Assembly (NCBI RefSeq): GCF_030848805.1 | Contig: NC_092368.1 | Coordinates: forward strand, 15,245,341 to 15,309,340 | Direction: 5' to 3' | Origin: Temnothorax longispinosus | Taxonomy: Eukaryota > Arthropoda > Insecta > Hymenoptera > Formicidae | DNA length: 64,000 nt | Notes under the pieces: generated by a model | Databases searched by the model: none | Seen by the model: the letters and a program-made list of their open reading frames with translations, nothing else | What the model was told of the DNA's origin: nothing | In this document: positions 42,545 through 53,900 of the stretch, one piece after another | How the letters are laid out: every line of letters begins with the position of its first letter | Position numbering within the stretch: position 1 is the first letter of the stretch | Made by a program: the position numbers and the translations under genes

Positions 42545-44870
42545 CTCAAATTTTAATATTCGCTGAATATTAATTAAGAAAATTTCAAGATCCATTGTGG
42601 AAGAAGAAATGTGAAAATCTTTTCTCTGTAAAAATTATGATTAAAATTATACTTCTTAATGGTTGGATTCTCTTTGAGGACATCCTCAGGTCTTAAATTT
42701 TATATGTTAGAATCCTCTTAGAGACTTCGGTCCCCTCGCATTCTTGCACATTTAAAAATCTTCAATCCTCTTTTCGCAGTATCTTTTTTTTTATCTTCGG
42801 TTCCACGATACGTTCCGGTCGCTAAACGCTCCGATCCCCTCGAGCTTCGGCCTTTGAACCCTCCCAAATTAAATAAGGATCCATCGCGCGACACTAAATC
42901 CGGAGTTCATAGCTCAGTTTTGCGCGACACATGCGCTCTTCTCTTCCTCGCCGCAGCGTTTTGCTCGCGATCGGTCGCCCCGAATCTCTTTTTTCAAGCC
43001 ACAAAACTAGAACGTACGAGAGCGTTTCGAAAATAGTCGTACTCGTTGATTGATTATTCACGTGGATTATATGCGGTCGCGCGACCCCGGCACGCCGCGT
43101 GTTACTCCATGAATGATTGTAATTATCGGCGCGAGAGAGATTCGGCGTTATTTGCATTATCCGTTTATATCCGCGGGCGGACCGACCAATCGCGGTGGGC
43201 AATCCGATTGATTATGTTATACTGATGAAGCTATTCGGCTATTCGGGGTTCGACTTGCAAGGCGAGGAAGTATATAGGTCTTTGAACTGCGTTATCATTC
43301 TCGAATTAGATCTACGCCCGCGGCGTTATATGCGCAGACGAATAATCGAGTGTCGCTCTGTCCATTCTGAGGGCGGACGGGTTAGAATTTGACTAAAAAT
43401 AAAATTACGTTTGTATTATTTAACATCACCTCTCGGCGTTTTATTCTACGCGAGAAAAACACTCGTGCGTCACAGAGTTATCAATAGGATTAACAGCTAA
43501 TAAATACAATAAAAATGAAAAAGCCGCTAAATATAGATTTATTTATCTTTTTATCCAAGATTAAAAGGATATAAAAGATAAAATAATAAAGAAAGCATAA
43601 AATCTACATTTCAGTCGGATATTTTGAAATAAATTACGTTACGTGTTTTCAAGATCGTAATAAAAAGACTTTAAAAAGCTTATTTATTTGCGCTCTTTTC
43701 ACCGATGACAGGAAATTATAAAATAAATATAACCACGAGCAGAATAAAAAAAAAAGATAAATTCATCGGAATATTTCGCACTCATATGAAGTTACAATAC
43801 AGAACAATTTCTGATTTCCGAACAATGAATTCGTTCATCAGTATAATTTCTAAAATAATGCCGAAGTATCCCGATGCTTTATATAATCGATTTTAATCGC
43901 GGCCAGTTTAATCAAAACAACGATTAATTTATACAAATCACGCATTTAATCTAATTGCAAGATTTGCAATAAAAGAATCGTGATTTGTAATCTTATAAAG
44001 TACATTTAATTCAATTATAGACACATGTGTAACATCCTTATGATTGAATTCAAGTGCCATTCAGCCCAGCAGTTGAAGTCGCGTTTTCTTCGGTCGCGCG
44101 ATACCGAGCGGCCGGCGCGGAGCGCAAGAAGAGTCGCGGGGCGACGGAAACACTCGTAAGAATCCGCAGAAAACGATGAAGTTCGTCTTCCGCGTTATCA
44201 GACGGTGCGTCGTCGCCGGGATCGATAACGAAGCCAAGGCGTATTTATCCCCGAGAGCACACAAGTCCAGATCCGGCGCGCCGCGATAAAGCTCGAAAGT
44301 TAGTATCTTTTATCTCGGGAAGAGAGCCGAGGGCCGAGGCTCGCGCGCGCGAGAGATCCTCTTTCCGTCTCTCTCCCTCCAGTCCGCTTTCCACTTTTCG
44401 TGCCTCTAATTAAGCCGCGGTCGCGCCGAGAGAAGTACAAGCCGGAAATAGAAAATTAGAGCGCGCCGCCGCCGCCGCGCCGTCGTGCGGGATTTGAGAC
44501 CCTTTTTCCGGATTTGAAAACCTGCCGCAGCGTAAGTACGTGTCAAAAATTCCGCCGAAAGGTCGTCGTAAGACCCAAGAGAAATCTAACGTTTTGGAAT
44601 CGAACTAGTATAGATATCTTCTGTTAGAATTAAAATCTTAAAATATGTGAAACCTATATTATATATTAATATGACACTGTAGTTAAATAACTGTATTTCA
44701 GTCGAGATTTATTTTATATTTGATATTAAGCTCAAATATAAAATATGCAATGAAGACCATGTGAAGACCATTTCCCGATTGCCAGCAAATTTTTTCCTAT
44801 ATACGATCTTGTAACACGAAACTTTATCTATGTCTTCCCCTACATTGTTAAATTCGTTAGTGTCAAATTA
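42545..44870. other. Intron-like or intergenic DNA, no gene seen
   Basis: Mixed AT-rich and CpG-rich patches (about 42870-43390 and 44080-44540). Short open frames lack family features. A CGCCGCCGCC run lies near 44465. Confidence 0.4.
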
Positions 44871-45060
44871 TATTTAATTTGAGTCATTTTTAACTATTCT
44901 TATAGGTTGTCACTGCTTTTATACAATATGTCGTTAATTTAACTAAATCAATGGAGTTGAAATAATAAATTGCAACACACATGGTAGTTAAAAATAACAA
45001 AATGTTATTTAACTCAAGGTATTGGTTCAAATTTCATTCTTTAACATTTAACAATGTATA
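44870..45060. repeat. Dispersed repeat, copy related to 25180-25470
   Basis: It shares TTAACTAAATCAATGGA, ACACATGGTAGTTAAAAATAA and GGTATTGGTTCAAATTTCAT with the 25-kb copies, in the same order. A MITE follows immediately at 45061. Confidence 0.6.
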
Positions 45061-45212
45061 CAGGATGTTTCTTAAGTACTGTTCGATATTTTAGAAATTG
45101 ACGTTTGAGATCGCTTTGTGAAGAAAATTATACAGACAAATTTTTTTTTCTTCCTAAAATGTCTAAAAAAATCAATTCCTAAAATACTGGATGGTACTTA
45201 AAAACTACCCTG
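45061..45212. mobile_element. 152-bp MITE with CAGGRTRKTT ends
   Basis: The left CAGGATGTTTCTTAAGTACT and the reverse complement of the right end (CAGGGTAGTTTTTAAGTACC) pair over about 45 bp, including TATTTTAG. TA flanks both sides (45059-45060 and 45213-45214), fitting a Tc1/mariner-type target duplication. Confidence 0.75.
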
Positions 45213-45214
45213 TA

Positions 45215-47760
45215 TGTCGCAACGTTTCCGCGTATATTATTGTCCATGGACCGAAATGAGAAGTAAAATATCTCGTAAAATATGAAACGTGCAAGTAGAC
45301 ACTGGTAATCCTATACTTTGCTATATTTTCCATATTATTTTATTCTCTCTTATTTCTCATATTTATTACATCTCATGTTTTACCACTCCGTTTCCAAAGG
45401 TTTCACGACACTTTTAATACTTACAATTAGACACTAAAAAGTCGGCTGTCTTCTTTAATTAACGCTCGCACGTTTGATTGATAACGCTTAAGGTCCAAGG
45501 ACTCGATAATGTTCAGGCATCGGTGATTATGTCGCCGATCAAACGATCTTCTATCGCGTCGCTGTCAATCATCGAAGTGGAAACTCGCCGCAGCCGTTTC
45601 CCTTTGACTCGCCGCGCCCCGGATCGCTTTCAATTTCCCCGACTTTTCCCGACAACTTGGACAATTCCGCGACCGCCTACTGTTCATCATTCGCTCGAAA
45701 CAATGTCACTTCGCCCTCACCCACCCCCACCCCCTCCCTCCCACTTGACGAACCGCCCCTGTGTACGCTCGATGTCACTCGATATCGCGTCCGAGTAATT
45801 TCGAGTGGTGGACGACGCGCGTCGTGACTTACGGCCCCGTCGAGGATACCGCAACTTGTAAGGGGGACGACGACGGCATCCCGATACGTCGCCGCACCGG
45901 AAAATAAAGCTTGTAAACGTCGGACGCGAGCAGCATCCCGGCCTCTTTCAGGTCGAAATTACGTCCCTCCCGCGGGACGCAATTCGGAATTGCGAAAAGA
46001 CGCGCGAGAAGCGCGAATAATCCGTGGCGCATAATATCCCTCTCTAGCCTAATTGTTAATTAACGTAATTAGTCGCTCGTGAGAAATATATATTTTTTTT
46101 CATTCATGTAACAACGTGTAACTTTTCTTTCCCGCGCGCGACGACTACTCCGGGGTAAGAACTTTTTCTCATTTCGACCATATTATAAATTCTTTGATAG
46201 CCGTGTTCCATTAACGTAATTAATTTGTTCACTTAATTCGCGTCGCAACTTAACTCGCGATTCTTTCATTACGTTACGCAAGTAAATAATTATAAATGTT
46301 TTAACATAAATGAAATTTATATATATAAATAAAATTTATGTCAGGGTATTACTTATAATTATATTTTCTTGCGTAACACGGAAGTGCTGCGAAATGTGAT
46401 GTAAAGTTAAACGAATTACAGTTACATTTACTTGCATTACACGAAAGTTACTTAACTATACCTAATTTATATTAACAGCGTAATTAAGTAATTTTATCAA
46501 TTATAAATATTATTTAAAAATAGTAAATTTAACATTTCTGTATAGAGTATTTATATAAATTATATATATATTTAATATTATATCTATATAACTTATATAA
46601 CACATAAAAAACGGTAGATTATTTATAAAAATGAAAATATACAGAAAATATGATTGTCATATATTTTTTGCGGTGAAACGTTTCCTATTGGCCCGCAATA
46701 CCTATAATTTTCTTTTCCGCAACGGCGGGGGAGCTTCCTCGGGATGTAGCCATGAAGTCTGTCCAATGGCTGGAGTGACATCCAACGTTCTCTGTGCTCT
46801 CTCTCTCTCTCTGCTGCAACTGACTTTATTGAACCGACATATTTAACGTTCATAATGACTGGGGATGCCGACGACCGCGACGATTGTTAACCGCGGAAAT
46901 AGCGCTGTCAGTGTCACATGCCACGCGGCGATTGCACGATTGCCGCACGGCAAACTACCCCGGCTACAATATAACCCCTCTGAATTATGCTGATTTTTAT
47001 TCAAAACACGCCGGGCGCTTTATCCGAAATGTCAACGCTCGAAAATGAGAGGAATACTAATCGCGGTTACGTTAATTAATGCGCGTTAATTTTATCTAAA
47101 ACGGGCAAAAGCATGCAGAGAGTGTGCCGCTCGAGAGATCTCTTCTATTATAAAAATTTTTTGTTGGAAGTAGAAGAGAGAACGAATCAGGAAAGGATTC
47201 CAGTTATGTTTGCCAATAGAATCGAAAAAAATACTGTTTATTATTCATTCCTGTTATATATTCTTTCACTGAAAAAGAATCTCTATTAAAAAATATACAA
47301 TTTATAATTCATATTGTACGCATTACATGTGCAACGATGTGCAATATACATTAATGTTTTATATTACGAGTTAATATTTATTTATTATTAAATATAACTA
47401 ATATTGGTTCTCGCTCTCGTATTTTTAAAGGTATTTTTTTTTATTTCAAAATTAAAACAGCGGGGATTATTAGAATAGAAAGAGTTCATTTTATGACAGA
47501 TAAAATATTATTGACATTTGAGTATTGTATGTACAATAAGTTATATACATTTAATGGAAATTTTTTTCCAGGCGCCCGAGGATATATATAACAGGAAAAG
47601 CGCAACAGTTTTAGCGAACTATTTTATCGCATATATCTCAATAAAAGTACCGATGTCACTGTGGGTGGGAGGGGCTGATAGTATCGGTTATCATTTTTAT
47701 CTCACGAAAGGAACGACTTGTCGACGAATGTTGGAATGCATCGCGCATCAATTTCTCGAT
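45215..47760. other. Intron-like DNA, no gene seen
   Basis: A CpG-rich patch at about 45470-46050 is followed by AT-rich DNA. The frame at 47518-47838 contains a plausible acceptor (TTTTTTTCCAG at about 47566-47576) but resembles no protein I know, and its end falls in an inverted repeat. Confidence 0.4.
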
Positions 47761-47765
47761 CGAGA

Positions 47766-48485
47766 AAAGATCTCCAACTCGGGAATTCAAAAAATTATGA
47801 AACTGACAATTATATATAGAGGATATTCTGTTATGTAATAAGCTATTATAGTTTTTGCTGCTTCTTTTTTTGCTGATTCTTTTGCTGCCCGAGTTTATTC
47901 TTATATAGAAATTGACCTGTTCGTTTTTGTTTTATTATTCCCCAGCAAAAGGAAATAGAACAAACTTGCAGAGAAAACTTGTTTCTTTTAATGAGATTAG
48001 AAAACTTATCGATTGTTTGAGGAATTATAAAAAATATATAAACAAAACGGGAGGAATAAATTTTCAATATTCTTATATTTTTAACACGATTTTTTTTATA
48101 ACACATTATACATTAATACGTGTTTTACTTAAACTTTATTTACTTGTATAAAATCATATAAAATTATAATAACGTGTATTTAATTACATTATTTATATTA
48201 TAAATACACGAACAAATAAACATGGGAGTATTATATAAACATATAACATTAGAGAAGTGTAAACATGTAAATATACAAAAATATTGTAAACATATAAATT
48301 TGTATTTATGTAATTTTATATAATTTTATAAAACGAATGTAAAAAATGGGCCAATCTCCGGGGGTTGATTTACTTCAGGGTGAATTCGGGCAACAAAAAA
48401 ATAGCTTATTACATAACAGAACATCCTTTAAATATTGCTAAAGTTTCATAATTTTTTAAATTTCCGAGTTGGAGATCTTTCCTTG
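47766..48485. mobile_element. Inverted-repeat element, ~720 bp
   Basis: GATCTCCAACTCGGGAATTC...TTATGTAATAAGCTATT (47766-47847) recurs inverted and diverged at 48400-48482. Pairing seems to continue inward through a TGCTGCCCGAGTT/AATTCGGGCAACA phrase. No transposase frame was found in the AT-rich centre. Confidence 0.55.
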
Positions 48486-48592
48486 TCAGAGAGACGACGG
48501 CTGTGACGTGACGCGTTCCCACGTTTACGCCGCGAGCGTTATCTTCTATCCGTCTTGCGTCTATCACAAAAATTGGACGTGCAATTTGGTAG

Positions 48593-49226
48593 AAAGGTGG
48601 TCCTTTCGCGGACCCAGCTAGTCAAGTAACAGTCCGTCATGAGGTAATTGAAAACAAACATATTGACAAACATTACACAACATCCCAATAATTATAATAA
48701 TATAATATAATTTTACACGCACGATTTAATCGTATTTAATTATTTACTAATTAAAAAAATATCACAATAGTAGTGCGGTTGGACTCGATTTAGGTTAGGT
48801 CAGGCATGACAGTACGAGTAAAGCAATATGCGATTGGACCACTACTTATTTAACCTCATATATCAGAGCAAAACATTCGGCAAGCCCTTATTTTCAAGGT
48901 ATGTACGAAATCCGGAAACTTCAGGGAATATTTTAAGACATGAATAATGTATTCATCTGATCGCTAAGTACATGTATTTATTCGTTGAAAACCTCGGACG
49001 TGACGATTTGCATCATTCTATCTTTCTCGTTCATTAGATGTAAACAAGGATTATAGAATGACAATGGCACGCTCCGCGAACGCACATTTAGAATGACTTA
49101 TTTCTTGTAAAGTGTCGGTAACCTTACTTGATTTTTCGTACACATGCCCCTTATTACTGTATATTTAACATATATCAAATTTAGGTACCTATCTAATACT
49201 TGTTCTCACGAAAGGACCACCTTAAA
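48593..49226. mobile_element. Possible DNA transposon with AAGGTGGTCCTTTCG ends
   Basis: AAGGTGGTCCTTTCGCGGAC at about 48593 and its inverted counterpart (ends CGAAAGGACCACCTT at about 49226) bracket about 634 bp. Only about 16 bp of the ends match. No target duplication is clear. Confidence 0.45.
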
Positions 49227-49229
49227 CAA

Positions 49230-50820
49230 CAAGCGGCACGATATACGCCGCCGTTTAGTTTTGTTATCCCGCGTCGCTTCTTCATCCTCCGGATAACTCG
49301 ATGTTATTGTTAACTTTAGCAATTATAACACATACGAGCTCGAGATAGGAGTGTGATGTTAATCTTACGCCGCGTCGGTTTACTAGCGTTCTTAGACAAA
49401 CGCGTCCTCAGACAATTTGTTCTCCTCGCACCTGACACTCTCGAATTTTTTCTGCAACACAAGAACTTGTATATATTCGAGAAACGAAAGATAACAAGAA
49501 TAATATATGAGAACAAGTAACCATATATTAATGTTTTTATACTACATATTAATATTTTCAATATATATAAAACTTAAACGTACCAATTCTCATTATATTA
49601 ATAATATTTTATTTGTTATTAAACTAACCTTTTTTTGTGCTAATGATCCTTGCCCTTTTAATTTTAATGAAAAAATGCTTTTAAAAATAAATAAAAACTA
49701 ATAATAGTAATACATATTAATATTTTTCTATAATATTATTAAATATAAACTAATAGTTCTGAACAGTAAGAGCACATAATAATCAAAGATTTCAGTAAAG
49801 GAAATAGAGTAGCAACGCGATGACATTTGCCAATGATTAAAGAGGCAGTTTTAACCGCCGAAATAATACAACAGTTAAATTTGAGACAGGACTTCGTTAA
49901 TCCGGCGTGATAAACGCCACAAGATTTTCGGAATTCTCCGAGTTCATTTCCGTTCCGTTCCACATTCCTGCGGTCCGATGGTGCGTTTAGGATTAATAAT
50001 AAAGGAGAGCTACTTCGGCGTAAAGAGCCGGGAGTACTTTCCTGCTCGGGGAAAGAAGGTGCCCTCCGTGCAGCCTCCGTGCCGCTCCGCATCCCTCGTC
50101 GCGATGTCTTTAATCATTCACGCGATTAGGTCTCGATCGCACGCTAAACGCAATCCCCAACGCGCCACGCCGGTCGCGCCGTTTTTCCGATGGCAATGAC
50201 CGAATCTATAATTCAACACCGGAATTCCACTGGAATAAATAAAGGGAGCGCGCGGCCGGAGGAGGAAAGAAGAGTCGGGAAGCTCGTCCGGGAAAATAGC
50301 GAGAGTGACGTAAATGTAGTTTACGTATAGGAATGCGCTCGCGTATACAATTAACAACATAATTAATAACATCGAGCGGGTATATCTGTTTGAGCGGAAT
50401 TATAGTGCGTAACTGCCGCTACTCGTTTCTATAAGTACGATAAAATCGCGTATAAATTTAACGAAACGTCGCCCGCGCGCGCGCAATTATACACATGTGC
50501 GAATTACAAATAATTAATCCGAAATTTAAATGCGCATTTGCGCAATCTGAATTATTCGCGGGGCGTGTTTGCGCAATACGGACCGTTTTGCAGCGGGCGT
50601 ATTTCGATGTACTAATTCTGCCGACATTGCGTTAAACTGCGCGCGCGGGTGCTCGCGCGCATAAGTTAATCGCGAACGATAACGCAACGGTGCGAAATGA
50701 GCATTAACCACGATAACGCACAGTTGTTTCATCAACATTAAGTATATGTTTTAGGTTTTAGGTTTAGGGGTTCGAACGTTTAAATATCTCAGCGAGGGAT
50801 GCCACTAAACGCAAACATTA
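49230..50820. other. Intron-like DNA, no gene seen
   Basis: AT-rich at about 49450-49900, then CpG-rich at about 50010-50700. No recognisable coding frame. Confidence 0.4.
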
Positions 50821-50823
50821 GTT

Positions 50824-50958
50824 GCTTTCCATTTACATCAAAACTCAGATAATTCTCACTTGTGATGTCATTCTGTCTTTATTATTCATTAATTGCCAAA
50901 AAAGGATAGAACGACGTCACAAGTGAGAATTATCTGAGTTTTGATGTAAATGGAAAGC
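50824..50958. mobile_element. 135-bp hairpin MITE with GCTTTCCATTTACATC ends
   Basis: GCTTTCCATTTACATCAAAA at the left and TTTTGATGTAAATGGAAAGC at the right are perfect inverted repeats. Pairing continues through CTCAGATAATTCTCACTTGT and GACGTC/GATGTC, giving arms of about 45 bp. Confidence 0.85.
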
Positions 50959-50959
50959 A

Positions 50960-53900
50960 CCTATTGTATACGTTCGACGAGCGACATGTCGCGATACGAC
51001 GCGAGGGGGGAGAGGGGGGAACAGGAAAAACGGGCGCGGCGAGCAGGAAATCGACACGCGGGCGATTAGGGCAATCAAGCGGAATTCTCAAGTAGCGCGT
51101 AATCGGAAATACCTGAGCTGCGTCGCTGAAATTCAGCCCAAGATTGCAGTCCGACCGGGGGGGGTCGGCGCCGTCTCTCCCCTTCCCCTTTCGCCGACCC
51201 ATTAGCGCTGATTCAGCCGCATGGTGAATAGTAGCGGTGGAGTCGACCTCCCCGGACTGACCCGGAATGAATTTATCAGAGGAGACTCGGAGAGAGGATG
51301 TCGCGCTTTCTTCCCCGTACCCCGCTCCCCCCCTATTCCCTCCGTGCCGAATTCGTACCGGCTAATTTTGACTCTACGGAGAATTTCGAATTTCGGACGT
51401 ATAACGTTTCGTCGATATCTGCTCGCGGCTTATTCGATCCGGAATGAGCGACGTGTATAACTTCGAAGGGGACCGATCGTTGTCCGTCGAGCACGAAACG
51501 CGCCATTGAATTCCCGATGAAAAGATGAAATCTTGTGCTCGAGTTAATCCTGGATCTGGGAATCTGGTTTTATCACGGTTATTTGTCATCGGAAATGTTC
51601 AGCAATATTCTCAGATGAGCTGATATATTCTCGTCGTCGCTAAAATACGTAATTAGGGGGGGGGGGTTATATTAATTACCAATTCCCGAAATGGACAGGC
51701 AAGTGGCGAAACACATCGCGTATACTCAATTTCGGAAATGGCCACGCAGGCTCGCGGCCAAGTCTCCGCGATTCCGCGAATAACGGCGTATTCCGAGAGG
51801 ACGATTGCAAAAGTAAAGAAGAAAAAAACCGCGACGCGCGCGATTAACAAAACCGCGTCGATGATTCGCGCTGATGCGCTGATGCGTCGCGCTTTCACCG
51901 AGGCAAGCATATTGGATCGGGGGACAACTTCTTAACGCCCTACTTCGTCGGGCATTATTGTACAGTATACCTGTATTCCGCTAGCATTGCACCACCGTGG
52001 CACGTCCCAACGGCCCGCCGGAATATCGGCCGTAGTTATACGGAAAAGCGCATCTCGCACCGAAATGGCGCGCTGCACTCGGCGATAAGGGAACTAATTT
52101 CGCGAAGAGCACCCGTATTTTGCAGTACTGGTGTGGGAAAATTATTAGATAATTGAACATTATACAAAGCGGCATCCCAGGATTATTATTAAACCAATTA
52201 TAAACTAATTGTAAATCGGCTGTAATAATTTTTGGAGGAATTACAATCCGATTATAATCCAAATTATTATACGTAAACCTAAAAAAATAAGGCCCTTTAG
52301 GAATCAGAATTAGAAAAAAAATAATTAAACGACGCACAATGGAAAAGGATAAAATATAAGATATAAATAGGAATATATACATATCCTAATATTTAATATT
52401 TATTCTTATTCCTAATATGTGCTCTAGTGTGCGCAGGGCCTAAGGAGATTATTACGCGGGGTCGTACAATTTTGAATAATACAAATTACAAATCGCACTA
52501 CTGGGCGACGAATGGAAACTAGAACAACGCAGATATTTTTGCGCTTTTAAAGATAATTCGCTAACGAGCGAGTCTTAACGGGTCGCGACGCACGAATGAC
52601 AGTCGTACGATAATCGTTAATTAAGCACGACTGTTCGTCTCACCCGTGCCCATTCAGCACTTTTGTCCCCGTGACTCCCTCCCCGTCCGACGTCTCACGG
52701 GCGAAATGTACGTCCGTTTTTACCGGACGGTCGTGCTCACCCGGCATCTACGGGCGGCGACCTCGAGGGCGCCCCTGCGAGAAAAGAAAAAAAAGGCGAA
52801 GGACTTCTATATGTCACCGGAATTCTTCCTAGGGGCCAGGAAATGGCTCTCATCTTCGATGGCTTCCTGGCTACGACAAAAAGAACGCGCGCGCGCGCAG
52901 GTCTCTTCATCGTTCTGTCGTTCCCTTTGCGTTTCCCTCATTCTCACCGGGCGCTTTTGTTCCCCGAGGTGCGTCGCGACGCACTCGAGATGCGAATGCG
53001 AAGTTTCTCGCCGTTTGTCTCGTCGCTCCGGGACCGGAAGCGGGGAAACCGGTGAAACGAGAACGTCGCGTTCCGCTCGCTCGCGATCTCTGCGATGTTA
53101 ATCCACGCTAAACGCGACACGTTCGAGCGAGCGATTTCACCCCGGAGCCGTTAATCGGGACGGCGAGATAAGTGGTTCGACATTTTTCACACCGGCGATG
53201 AAAGATGAAGATTGATGGATGGATACGCGCGGGTGGGATTTATGCGGGACGGGGGCGAGGGGGGGGCTGGGGGAGAACTCTTTGGGGGAAAATTAATTCA
53301 GCAATCTCGTAACCGTCTCGCACACACGCGTTTCCGGAATTATTTGATTCGCAAATATTAATTACGGAAATGTAGTTCCATATTGGCGGAACATAAACGA
53401 GTACAATAGATTTTATAATAAATTTAAAACAGAAATTGTTACAGTAATTTTCTATGTGCTTTTTCTCTTTTTTGTTATAATAAATTTATTATATTCTTTT
53501 ATTATACATATATGTGAAAGATATTTCGCAATTACGAATTTTAATAACGGATATCATTTCATGTATATAGTGTGAAATATCATACTAATATTTGTTACAA
53601 ATTTTTACGTCAGAAATAAGCTTTGAATAGCAATTGAATAGCACGTGCGGTTCGTCATGGAAAAGCAATTGTATCGTATAAAAATATCATTTCCATCATT
53701 AACATCAGTTATACGAGATAAAAATTACGGAGCAAATATGATATTTGTCCAATTTCCTTTGGTTTGTTTGATCCTAATTACTTTTTCCCTCTGGTTCTTT
53801 CGATTCTTCCATATTTCAACGACGTCTCGACCGACATGACGGCGCCGTCAATGCGGGTTCCTGCGATTTTCTTCCCTGCTCATTCTTCGACCCTGTGCTC

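Noticed and set aside
47518..47838. 106-codon frame with a polypyrimidine acceptor inside
   Set aside because: No recognisable protein; its end lies in the inverted repeat at 47766-47847, so the frame is probably chance.
52646..53101. 151-codon frame
   Set aside because: Arg/Ser-rich low-complexity translation, overlapped by another frame, with no family similarity and no flanking exon structure.
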